Below are positions 1 through 10,602 of a stretch of 64,000 nucleotides of DNA, in pieces. Position 1 is the first letter of the stretch, and each line of letters opens with the position of its first letter. Location of the stretch: the NCBI GenBank assembly GCA_028095005.1, contig CM051459.1:256604229-256668228 (forward strand), in the 5' to 3' direction. This DNA comes from Rhynchospora pubera. Taxonomy: Eukaryota; Streptophyta; Magnoliopsida; Poales; Cyperaceae. Made by a program: the position numbers and the translations under genes. The notes beneath the pieces were generated by a model. The model worked only from the letters and a program-made list of their open reading frames with translations, made no database searches and had not been told where the DNA came from.

Positions 1-2760
1 CTAGAGATATTAATCTCCGATATCAAGGATTATTGATATTGTCATACGATCTCTTTGGAATTATGAAGGATATAATATTACCTTTATGCACGCTTGTTGA
101 TGCAAAAAGGTGATTGGTTAAGTATTCAAGAAATATTTCACCAAGGTATGAGTTGAAATTTCGAGACTCTCATTAATGACCATGTGTCACATGAGATGTT
201 TCATTTGTCGTTTTATGGGAGGCATTTGAAAGGTTGTCCGAAGTACCATGATTGTGACGATTAGAAATATTCTAATCCTAAAGTGTATTTGTCGTTCAAA
301 TTATCTCACTATCTCTAATTTACACTAGTAACTTGATACTAGTTCATATGCTCGCATTTAACGAAATGTGTTAGCAATGAAGAATAAGAGAATGTTCGAG
401 AGATGTAAAGTAAATTCCGTATAGGAAATGACTTATTCGTTTAAGTCATTACCATTGAATACGTAGAGTTATCTGTATTAAGAGTTTGTTTAGGAATTAA
501 AGGTTGCATACTTCAATCCTAACATCTCAAAACGTCTCCATTTCATATTCGATGATGGATGATTATGTTTAGTAAAAGATAAGTTCTTTCATTATGGATT
601 TGTTTATATGATCTCATGCATCTTGATTGAATTTGCTTGAAATAGATAAACAATTTTTGAATGACAAATAGGATGCGTAAGACTTGACATAAAGTATTTG
701 ACTTTCATGTTATATATAACCGCTTAGTCACGTACATAAACGAGAATCGCATTACGAGAGTCTCCATAACGTAGAGCTCGTAATTCAATTCGATTTCAAA
801 TCGATTGATATGCGAATCATGTTTGTTAAATGACAAAAGCGCCTTTAACCTATGAAGGTTTAAGGACAAGTGAATTAATTAGGACTTATACATATCGATG
901 TATAAAGACCTATGAGTACTTGTGCAATGAAAGGTTGTTGATACTTTACTACTTAACCAACGATCATTGTAGATATTAACATATCTATTTGATAAGGTAT
1001 AAGTATGAACTTTTTGACTAGTTCAAAGGAGTTCAAGAGTGAAGTTTAAAAGACCGTTCAAGAAAAATGAAAGTCTTACAATTAATTGTGGTAAATAAGT
1101 AGTTAAGTCATATGATTTGAAATATTGTCTAAAGAGTATGAAAGTAGTTTCACAACTCGCTCCATGAGGAATAATATGTCCAAGAATGGAGGTATCGAAC
1201 AATATTTTGTATAGTTCGATCGGTAATAAATCAAATTGACTTATTCGACTCATATTAAGGAACTATGTTTGAGGATAATATTGTTTACACTGAATGGTAT
1301 TCCATCGAAGTCTATTGAGAAATATATCTTACGAGATTTTGATCTCTAAGTATAATACTTCTCAAGATTTGGTGTTGAGAAGCTTATTTCAAGTATTGAT
1401 GACTTGTAAGCTTAAACCAAATAAGACACTATGAATTTGTAGGATGTTTTATATTAAGGCACTACTTCTACGAATATGATAAGAACAAAGTAGTTGTTGC
1501 TAATCATAACGTAGTCTTGGAGAATGATATTCTCAAGAAGAAGTAGTGGGAGTAAAATGAGCATTAAAATAGTTTATGCGTCAATACAAGAAGTACTCTT
1601 ATGGGAAACTTGTCACTCCATACATGGTACTTAGTGGGAGTTGAGCGAAACTTCATTCACAAGTTGTTTTGAAAGAAGTTTAATAGTACGCTCCTTCCAA
1701 TGAGGACTCAACCATCTCACGAGTTGATGATGATTCGAGAAACTCATGGAATATATGAGGAGTCAAGAACTCGTTCGACAATTCATTGTGGAAGTAGTTC
1801 ATGAACCTCAAGTACCAATCCTACAAAAGATCAACGAGAGTTGATTGCCTAAGCCGTTTGGTGCATTGGCTTCACGACATTCTCAAACTTAGCATATGAG
1901 AATCCGTTGATAAACAAGGAAACGATGGAACGATCCGATTCCACATATATGGTTTGAATTCATATGATCTTTAAATAAAATCTATGTATAACAATAAGGT
2001 ATAGACCTTGGTTGATGTTCATGAAGGAGCAATCCATCAAGAACGTTTAGATCTTCAAAAGGAAAGATCGACATGGATAACAAATCGACTATGTACAAAG
2101 CGCGGCTTCTCGCTTGTAGCTATGTCTAAGTCGATGGCTAGTTGACTACGTACAAAGCACAACTTCTTGCTTGTGGCTATGTATAAGTCAATAAAGATCA
2201 TTCTAGCAATAGTTGTATTTCATATATGTCGATATATGAAAAAACACATAAAACCGCCTTCTTCGTATGAATGAAGGAAGATGTTGTGCATTTGACACAA
2301 ATTGAGTGTTTTAACTCGGTCTGTTGCAACTCGATTCAAGAAAGTGCATGAAATAGTTCAAGCATTCTTTCATTATGAGTTTCATTGTGTACGACATATT
2401 TATGCATATGCCCCAATGTGTAGTATCCAAAGGATATGACAAACAGTTGTCAAATGGATACAAGAGAGACACATTTGGACGATAGTCAAGGATATCCTCG
2501 AGTACCTTATGAGAAAGAGTGATATAATGTATCATCTTTTAAGATGAAAGAGAGCACGTGTAGATTGATTACACTAATGCTAGTTTTTCGAAAGATTGAT
2601 ATAATCACAGTTGAACTACATTTTTTGCTTAAAAGGTGGCGTTGTAAGTTTAGAAAGTGTTCTAAATGGAATATTACAACCGTTTCCGTCACCAAAGCAA
2701 AATACATAGCAACTTGTGAAGCAATAAAAGAAGTTTATTTTGGATCGAGTTCTTAGTCGA
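1..2760 (+). pseudogene. Copia pol polyprotein remnant (integrase-like, RT, RNase H)
   Basis: Conceptual translation in shifting frames gives recognisable Copia pieces. Near 1984-2040 a stretch reading SMYNNKV, stop, TLVDVHEGAIH matches the start of the Copia RT domain; the stop is TAG where the family has tryptophan. At 2066-2130 DMDNKSTMYKARLL matches the conserved YKARLVA block. At 2190-2240 VAMYKSIKIILAIVVF matches the next RT block. At 2631-2745 LKGGVVSLES and then TKAKYIATCEAIKEV match the RNase H region. A weak YGFVY-like segment near 590-620 may be integrase. About 60 bp of the YKARLL region is duplicated in tandem (about 2083-2200). No frame is open for more than about 70 codons, so nothing functional is made. 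Confidence 0.8.
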
Positions 2761-3020
2761 GCTATTATGGTTTTATGCATTTCGAACCATAACTTACTCC
2801 TAAAGAACCCAATGTTATATTGGAGATTCAAATATGATCTATCACGATATCACTTGATATCATATGATGATGATCAAGAATATACATAGGAGTATATATA
2901 TATATATAGGGTCGAACAATTTTGGATAGGTTCGCGAACACAGTGAACACTCTAGCATGACCTCTACCTTGAGCAGTATACGAGATGCAACTATGCATCC
3001 ATACGTGTTAGACGTATGAG

Positions 3021-3548
3021 TAGGGGTGAGCAAAAAACTCGTAACTCGTGAGTTACTCGAACTCGACTCGTGAAAAGCTCGATTATAACTCGAGCTAAAA
3101 GAACTCGAGTTGGCATAACTCGAGTTGAACCAACTCGGTTAATAAATGAGTCGAGTTTGAGTTAAGCTCAACTCGGCTCGTTGACTCATGAGCTGACTCG
3201 TGACGTAATAAATTTTAATTTTTTGGAGATCATCACCATGATCTATGAGTATTAATCTTGAGTATCAAGACATATTTTGCTTCAAATCAATGGAAAAGAA
3301 TAAAATTGATAATAAAATTTAATTTTTTATATTATTGTAATACTCATAAATAATTATTGCATCTATTCACTATATTTACGAGTTGAATACCGAGTCACGA
3401 GTTGACTCGAGTTACAAAATGGCGAGTTCAAGTTGGTTCGGTTAGCTCGGAACTGCCTCCCGAACGAGTCACGAGTTGACTCGAGTTGTAACGAGTTCGA
3501 GTTCGAGTTATGCTCAACTCGCTCGAACTCGGCTCGTATACAGCCCTA
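3021..3548. mobile_element. hAT-type MITE with perfect 8-bp TSD
   Basis: A 528-bp element that starts TAGGGGTGAGC and ends CAGCCCTA, so the termini are short imperfect inverted repeats. It is flanked by an exact 8-bp direct repeat, cgtatgag, at 3013-3020 and 3549-3556; 8 bp is the hAT target size. The interior is dominated by direct and inverted copies of ACTCGAGTT and ACTCGTGAGTT on both sides of an A+T-rich core. No coding capacity. Its first 50 bases are identical to the start of the larger element at 57211, which carries a BED zinc-finger transposase fragment. Confidence 0.93.
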
Positions 3549-3683
3549 CGTATGAGTAACTAGCTTTAAGCGTATTATTTATTTTGAGGTCCGAAACATG
3601 TATATATGTAGATATATGACATTGTTCTCAATTCTTCGTTGGCTAGAAGTCACTACTAATTGACTCTAGGCCAAGTGGGAGAT

Positions 3684-5441
3684 TGTTAGAGTTATGTCCT
3701 AGAAGTCAATAATTTAATGACTTAATTATTAGTTTATGTCTTGGATGATATTTTATCATCTGTTCCTAGGTTTATTATTGACAGATCATTCAGGTTGAGG
3801 ATCTGAATTGTGGATCTCTGTGGATCATTCTTTAGAATGACAATAATAAATCTAAATGGTCCATAATCTTGATAATTAACAAAGAACATTAATTATCATA
3901 TAAGATTAGTATGCAAGTTAAGTGATGATTAAGTTCTACAAATCATAGGTAAAGAGTTACTAACTTAATTGCATATGTATATGTTATGGAACATAGTACA
4001 GGACTTGACCCAACAAAATAAACATATGGATTGTGTTATGTGTCATTGTTTATTTCGTTATGATTTTGGTTCTAAATTTGAGATGTTTATCTTTTCCACA
4101 TGAGGATAGGTTCAATAAATATTGTCTACCGCTGATTCCCGATAAGGGCTGCTATACGGACTTTATTTATGTTCTCTTGAATTGTGCGGGAAAAAGCTAA
4201 TCATCAAGAAAACCGTATGTCCCTCGTTAATTCACTTAGTGTGTGACGATATCTGTTTGGGCCCCTTGATGGAGTTGGATCGTATGCGCGCAACTAAGCG
4301 ATCAACTCTAGATCAAGAAACGTATAATCTGCAAGAATGACACATTCCTATCTTGGATTATACGATGATATCGTGAGACATAAGAATCAAAATAGAGAAA
4401 CATTATTATTCTCTCATGCAGGATTGAAATATCGTAGCAGTACACTATTTATGCGAATTGGGAGTCATAACGTGTTGCTAGATACCGCTTATGATTATTG
4501 GAATTAAATAGCGATTTAATTTCATGTCCAACATAGCATAAATCCTCAAAGGGTCACACATAATAAGGTGTTTAACCATACGTGCATTATTTATTTATTT
4601 GCAACAGTGAGTATTGCAAAATATGATAAGTTGATTAATTAATAAAATAACGTTATGGACCGTTATAATTAATTAAATCAAATGGATCATATAGAAATAA
4701 ATTAATGCATTGTCTAATCTCTAAATAATTATTATTAAGTTAATAATTATTTATAAACAACACACTTAATTTAATTAAGTTAATTGGGCTTTAATTTATT
4801 GGTAAATTAAATGTCCAATTTAAGTAGCAATTGAATGGGCCTTTAATTAATTGAATTGAGGTACTAAAGAGATGAGCTTGTGGCCCATGAAAGCCCACTA
4901 ATAGGCCGGCCTAGGAAGGGTGGTAGGTGGGGTGGCACACTTGTAATTAGTGTGAACTTTGTGCTAGGGTTTGGAGGCTATATAAGGACCTATATGGAGG
5001 CTCCTTGTATGGCTCTCTCTCTTCCTCTCCTAGCCGCCACCACTCTCCCTCTCTTGGCCATGCGCCTCCCTCTCTCTTCTCCCCATTCTATTGCTCATGT
5101 GTTGAGCTTCCTCTTCCACAAATCAATTGGTGAATTATTTGCAAGAAGGGGAAAGCTTTGGGATTAGACTTGTTATTCTCATCGCTAGCACTATTCGAGA
5201 ATAACTTGGTTAATACCTTAGTGGACTCGAGGCCAAACGTGGAGGAGGCGAAGGAGAGCACCCCATCGATTCCCATGCCGTAGGATCGAGCCCCGCGAAT
5301 ACGATTTCGCGGGAGGTACAAATATCCACCTTATCTCTTGTGTCGAATGAGCTTATGTACTAGATCTCGTGTTGCTTGTGTTTTAATTGGATTAATTAAG
5401 GGTAATTAGTCACAAAATTAAAATTGAGCGATTTCCTAACA
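3684..5441 (+). repeat. 3' LTR of the Copia element
   Basis: A 1758-bp LTR bounded by perfect short inverted termini, TGTTAG at 3684 and CTAACA ending at 5441. The purine-rich tract aagtgggaga lies immediately upstream, as expected for plus-strand priming. The LTR contains a TATA box near 4979 and no long coding frame; the open frame at 4880-5167 spans the predicted promoter and is not credible as protein. The second LTR is outside the window, so insertion age cannot be estimated. Confidence 0.9.
4979..4985 (+). promoter_or_regulatory. Predicted LTR TATA box
   Basis: TATATAA sits about three quarters of the way through the LTR, followed by a C/T-rich tract (ctctctcttcctctcc, about 5013-5028). 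This placement fits the Copia U3/R promoter. Prediction from sequence only. Confidence 0.5.
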
Positions 5442-5720
5442 GTATGCATACTACAACCGATGCGAAAATAAGAAGCACCAAAAGTAGGACATTGGTTGAC
5501 ATATATGGTAATTGTAGACATTTTTAGATTTGATTGATAGGTTTTTAAGAGAAAGAGAAACAAATAATCTATTGTGGACGATTTCAATTCGGCGAGAAGG
5601 TATAGTCTTATATAACTTCAAATAACGCGGTTATAAATTCACAAACTTATAGATAAAAACTGTTTGTAAATGACTAAAATTTCATTGAAATGACTAAAGT
5701 GGGAGGAATATTGCTAATAA

Positions 5721-5910
5721 CCCGTTTTATAAACGGATAAGAAGGCTTCTTACCCGTTTATAAAACGCGTTAATTGCGTTAAAACAACTGAAAAGTTGTT
5801 CTGAAAAGTCCAGCCTTCTAGCGCGTTTATAAAACGGGTAAGAATTTTTTTATCCGTTTTATAAACGCGTTCGAGAGGACAGAGAGACGCGCGGTTTACA
5901 AACGCGTTAG
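5721..5910. repeat. Cluster of near-palindromic CGTTTTATAAACG motifs
   Basis: Within about 190 bp the block CGTTTTATAAACG or its reverse form occurs at least four times, with an eroded copy (cggtttacaaacgcg) at the right edge, in alternating orientation and mostly flanked by CC or GCG. Several copies can pair with each other. No terminal repeats or target duplication could be delimited. The arrangement resembles subterminal repeat arrays of DNA transposons, but this is inference. Confidence 0.55.
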
Positions 5911-5920
5911 AATTTTCTTC

Positions 5921-6403
5921 TTATTAAAAAAGTATATATTAATTATTTCTATTAAAATTTTTGATGTTAAAATTCCTATATAAAATAATTTCGGGAGATT
6001 ATCGTTATCACAGCCGAACTAATCATGATAATTCATAAATAAGTTTAAACTATTCACATTAGTAAGTAATTCACATCGGATATAGACACTCATATATAAA
6101 ATCAAACAAATTTAATTTAATTTGTCTGATATAAAATGGGCAGTTTAGCAGCTTCACAAATATTACATTACGATTTACACAGATATAATCGTACGACTAT
6201 ATATTTAGACGGGATCTAGAATTGTAGCAAGTCCATGGTACAAACCAAAGGTTTCCAGCTTCACAAACCTACATTACATTTATATCCGGCCCCGCAGAAA
6301 TTTGAATTAGTAATTTAGGACTTGAAAGTTGAAACTACCATATCATTTGAGCCATAATTTTTTAAATTTAAGTCGATACAAATTTTTTAACTGGTATGTT
6401 TCA
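5921..6403. other. Intergenic, no feature seen
   Basis: A+T-rich DNA between the motif cluster and the MITE upstream of GAUT11. No coding frame, repeat boundary or RNA gene could be supported. Distal GAUT11 regulatory sequence may lie here, but nothing specific is visible. Confidence 0.5.
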
Positions 6404-6554
6404 GGCTCCGTTTGGATAGGTGTGGGAAGAAGGAAAAAAGTGGGAAGAAGTATTGAGAAGTGTATAATTTTATAAAGAGTTTGAATTGTTTATAATTTAT
6501 TTTTTTCTTTCTTTTTTCTTTCTACTTTCTTCTCAACGCATCCAAACGGTACCT
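6404..6554. mobile_element. MITE of the CCGTTTGGAT family
   Basis: About 150 bp bounded by ggctccgtttggatagg and the inverted tccaaacggtacc. The core contains gagtttgaattgttta in reverse orientation relative to the copies at 21694, 48166 and 48890, so it belongs to the same multi-copy family. PIF/Harbinger (Tourist)-like by its termini; the target duplication is not clear. It lies about 650 bp upstream of the GAUT11 start codon, so it could influence that promoter. Confidence 0.65.
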
Positions 6555-6865
6555 CATTGAAGCAGTTCAGACAATACTCCTTACAACTCTTTGTAAAGTC
6601 AGGTCATCCAAATCATATTTATCACCTACTCAACGGTCGTTACAAAATACCAGCTCGCATCGTAGAAAGCAACCAAATCTGTATTTCAGCTGTACAGGAA
6701 TCCGAACAACCAAAAAAAGATCCGATCCTGGAGCCTAACTCTAACGATCAAAAGCCGAATCCGACCCGGTAACGACCGAAAGAGAGGGTCCTCATTCTCA
6801 GTGAAGGAAAAAAAGAAAGCACGCTCTCTCTGTCTTCCCCTTTACGTCACCTCTGCTCATAGTCA

Positions 6866-6902
6866 TAGATCTCTCTCTCTCTCTCCCTCCTTCCCTCTCT
6901 CC
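6866..6902 (+). promoter_or_regulatory. CT-rich 5' leader region of GAUT11
   Basis: A pyrimidine-rich (CT)n tract begins about 330 bp before the GAUT11 ATG, and C/T-rich sequence continues to about 7000. CT microsatellites are common near plant transcription start regions. No unambiguous TATA box was found nearby. Confidence 0.45.
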
Positions 6903-7200
6903 TAATCCCACCCCACCTCCCCTCGACAAACAAACCCACTGATCCAACCAGAGCTTTTTCGCTTTCACCCCAGCTCAGCTCCCTGCCTCTCTTCTCCACC
7001 CCGAGATTCTCTCTTCCAAAGACTGAATTCGAGACGCAGTCACGAACGGGAGAGATTTTGGCGCGCAAGCGAAAGGAGGGAACTCCTTTGGGCGTAGGAG
7101 GAGGATTGATTGATTCTTCTCGATGGGATTTTGTAGCTTGTGAATTGGAAATCCGTGTTTGTTTTTTGTAAAATTGATACGAGGGTTGGATTGAGGAGAG

Positions 7201-10200
7201 ATGAGGAGGCGGCCGACGGAGTACAGACGGCCCGCTAGGCGGAGGTTGATTGGCTGGATCTGGTTCCTCCTCGGAATTTTTCTCCTCGCTGGATTGGTCC
7301 TCTTTGTCGTCCATCATTTCCATCAGGTTCAATCCCAGCCGTCCGTTCGGGTGAGTTGAGTTTTTCCTTTTTCTTTTTTTTTTTGTTAATTTAGGTTTTG
7401 TTGATCCAAAATTCCAGATCATGGAAATTCGACTTGTTTTTGTTGAATTTTATATGCGAGCCCTTGAAAGTTTTGAGCATTTCAAATTGTGATCCTGTCA
7501 TGTATCATAAAATTGGAACTGCGCACAGGTTGTTCATTTTGTGAGAATTAGAGTTCTATCGTAGGTTTCGGAGAATACCCTGATTAAAAATTATATTTTG
7601 CCGTTCTACTCGTTTAATATTTTTATTGATGTTTTGCTTTGCTTTTACGAATGCGGTGTTAGAAATATGGGTGGGTGATAGTCTAACTATAGAATAATTG
7701 GAGGATAACTGGTTTTGAGAATTTTGAATTGTTTACCAATTACCAGACCAAAAATTCAGGTTCATTTGAAAAGTGTACTAGTTTAATTGGCTGCTTTTAA
7801 TAGGAAGGCGTCAAGATGTATATGTTAATATAGACAATACTTTCATAAAGTTGGTTTAGGTGAGCTATTCTTGGTTCCATGTGTCTCTTTCCATGTTAAA
7901 CTCTGTGCTGTGGGCCAGTGGCGGATCTAGAAAAAATATCTAGGTGGGTCTGACAACCTCTGTTTAAGTCTTCAGCCTCACTTTCGAGTGCTCCAATGGC
8001 AGAAAAAATTAGCTGGGGCTAAAGGGGGGCTCCAAGGGCTCGACGGCGTGAGGTGGGGCTCTAGCCCCACCCGCCCCGGTGGTAGATCCGCCCCTGCTGT
8101 GGGCCACGTTTATAATAAAGTGACTCGCCACAGGGTTGTCTGCACAGGACTATGTTTGAGGATCCTGAGAAATATAATTAGGTGAGATGTCAGAGTTGGT
8201 GTGGAGGTACTGATGGTTGTTTACTTTAATTTGGGTTGCATCTCTTGTCTAAGTAATGGTTATCTGTTCAGAAGGTGATTGCGCACTTACTAATTCATAG
8301 TTCCATTTGTTAGAAGGTGGAAAATTTAGGATTGGGTGTGTGGTTTATTGTTAGCTACAACTGTTTCTTGGTTGGTTGATCCTGTCAAAACAAAAAAAAG
8401 GAAATGATGAACAACTGGACATGTTTATTCTTTTGTAAGTATTACTAAATTCTCTGGTTTAGATCTCATAAATTCTGTTATCTTTTAATAATGTAATGAC
8501 GGCGGCATCAGACGGGCTCTGTAGAAAGCACAAATAAATGCATATTGTGTGATAAATTATTGCACCAACTTGTGGACTTGATTAACACTAGAGTTGTTGC
8601 ATAGCTTGCAAGCAGCACTTCTGCCAAGCATGCCATTTTTTCTTTCATGCAAGTGATTTCTCCTATTTTTTACTAGTTATTCTAATTAGCTTAGAATTTA
8701 ACAAAGATTTCATAGGATTTGACTTCATTGATCTTTGATTTGGACATTACATCTCTTACTTCTACTTAACTTTCATGGGCCCCATCCAACACCACAGACT
8801 GCTTACCAGGATTTTACTGGTGTAAGATATACCAAAATTGCAATTATTGTGTTCTAGTTGACTTTATAGCCATCTCATGTCTGTTTAAAATAGCTTTTCC
8901 TCATGCAGTCAAGCCTATCTTGATCCAAATTCATTTCCAAAGATGTAATTACTTCATACAACCTATTTAAGAAATTACTGACTAATTAATTCTATTCTTC
9001 TTTTGTTTCAAAGAACGAAAGCCAAGGAACTACATCAATCAGTAAAACTTAAGAAAAAGGGCAAGGATGGACAACATTAATTAGATTTTAATGTATGAAT
9101 AGTAGAATTTTTTAATTAACCTTTCTTTATTTCTTTATTTTCAGGAAAAGACTCCAGCAACTGAGCAGGTGCACCATGAAAACAATCTAAACCTAACCCA
9201 AGAACTCCTCAGCAGTAACTCATATGCACGCCAGCTGTCTGACCAAATGACACTTGCCAAAGCTTACATCGTAATCTCAAAAGAGCATGGCAACCTAAAG
9301 CTTGCCTGGGAGCTGTCCTCCCAGATTCGCAACTGTCAGCGCCTCCTCTCTCAAGCTGCCATCAAAGGAGAACCCATAACACAAGAGGAATCCGACCCGG
9401 TAATCACCAGTTTAGCTCAGTTAATCTACAAGGCCCAAGATTTGCATTATGACATAAGTACCACCATTGTTACTCTGAAAAGCCACACTAATGCATTGGA
9501 GGAGCGTGCCAAGGCAGCCATAGCTCAGACAGCTGAGTTTGGCCACATTGCATCTGAATCCATGCCGAAAGGGTTGCATTGTCTTGGGATTAGGCTTACT
9601 GAGGAGTGGTATGGTAACCCTGAAATCAAGAGGCGCGTTGAGGAACAAAGAAACTCACCGAGGCTAGTGGATAACAACCTTTATCACTTTTGTGTTTTCT
9701 CAGATAATGTGCTAGCGACTGCAGTAGTGGTGAATTCCACTGTTTCAAATGCAGATCACCCGCAACAGCTTGTTTTTCATATTGTTACCGATCGTGTCAA
9801 CTACCCTGCCATGGCAGCCTGGTTTGTGTTAAATGACTTTAAAGGGTGCACAGTGGAGGTGCGTAGCATAGAGGAGTTCTCCTGGTTGAATGCTTCGTAC
9901 TCTCCTGTTGTGAAAAGGATATCTGATCCAAAAACTAAGGAATATTATTTCTCATCAGGTTTGGATCAGGGTGGGCAATCCAAATTCCACAACCCAAAAC
10001 ATATCTCTCTTTTGAACCATTTGAGATTCTACATCCCTCAAATTGTCCCCAATTTGGAAAAGGTTATATTTTTAGATGATGATGTGGTGGTACAGAAAGA
10101 TCTGACCCCGTTATTCTCGGTTGAATTGCATGGCAATGTGATTGGAGCAGTAGAGACTTGCTTAGAGGCGTACCACCGGTATTACAAGTACTTGAATTTC

Positions 10201-10602
10201 TCACACCCAATAATTAGCTCGAAATTCGATCCACAGTCATGTGGGTGGGCTTTTGGGGTAAATGTATTTGATTTAATTGCTTGGAAGAAAAATGATGTAA
10301 CAGCACAATACCATTATTGGGAGGAGCAAAATGCTGAGCAGACACTTTGGCGCACTGGTACATTACCTGTGGGGCTTGTGTCGTTTTATGGATTGGTTGA
10401 GCCACTTGATCGGAGATGGCATGTGTTAGGGTTAGGGTTTGATATGGAGATTGATGACCGGTTGATAGAGAGTGCAGCCGTGGTGCATTATAGTGGGAGT
10501 ATGAAACCATGGCTAAAACTGGCCATCACACGGTATAAGAGTCAATGGGAGCGGTATCTGAATTTTGCACATCAGTACGTCAGAGAGTGTGTCATGCGTT
10601 GA
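7201..10602 (+). CDS. GAUT11: Galacturonosyltransferase, GAUT11-like (GT8)
   Basis: Coding exons 7201-7350 and 9145-10602 join in phase 0 across a GT-AG intron of 1794 bp to give 535 aa, the normal size for GAUT10/11-type proteins. It is a predicted type II Golgi membrane protein of pectin (homogalacturonan) synthesis that transfers galacturonic acid from UDP-GalA. Residues 2-15 are arginine-rich, 16-39 form one membrane anchor, and the GT8 catalytic domain fills the C-terminal two thirds. The metal-binding DDD lies at 361-363, and HYSGSMKPW at 498-506 keeps the family HxxGxxKPW pattern. From recalled family sequences, the N-terminus MRRxPxxxRR and the segments NSPRLVDNNLYHFC and EPLDRRWHVLGLG fit GAUT11 better than GAUT10. 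The start is the first in-frame ATG after a CT-rich leader. No disruption is seen. The paralogue call is from memory, not a tree. Confidence 0.93.
7916..8096. mobile_element. hAT-type MITE in GAUT11 intron
   Basis: A 181-bp element beginning CAGTGGCGGATCTA and ending TAGATCCGCCCCTG, which match as inverted repeats at 13 of 14 positions. It is flanked by an exact 8-bp duplication, ctgtgggc (7908-7915 and 8097-8104). It is non-coding; the short open frame across it is incidental. Same general terminal type (CAGGGGCGG) as the elements at 18835 and 50854. Confidence 0.92.

Larger units (their letters stand above)
1..5441 (+). mobile_element. Decayed Ty1/Copia LTR retrotransposon, 3' part
   Basis: The 3' portion of a Copia element reading on the + strand; its 5' LTR and start lie left of the window. 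Degenerate pol remnants (integrase-like, reverse transcriptase, RNase H) are followed by a purine-rich tract at about 3673-3683, placed directly before a complete 3' LTR. The order RT, RNase H, polypurine tract, LTR is the Copia order. Stops and frameshifts run throughout pol, so the copy is dead. A hAT MITE (3021-3548) sits between RNase H and the LTR. The target-site duplication cannot be tested because the other end is missing. Confidence 0.85.

Noticed and set aside
4880..5321. Open frames in the Copia LTR
   Set aside because: They overlap the predicted LTR promoter and transcription start and lack recognised motifs.
6847..7422. 191-codon minus-strand open frame
   Set aside because: It is antisense to the GAUT11 leader and first exon, low complexity (Arg/Glu-rich from CT repeats), with no recognised domain.
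7988..8185. 65-codon frame in the GAUT11 intron
   Set aside because: Falls within and beyond the hAT MITE; no domain and no splice support.
9421..10510. Minus-strand frames inside GAUT11
   Set aside because: Shadows of the conserved GAUT11 coding strand.
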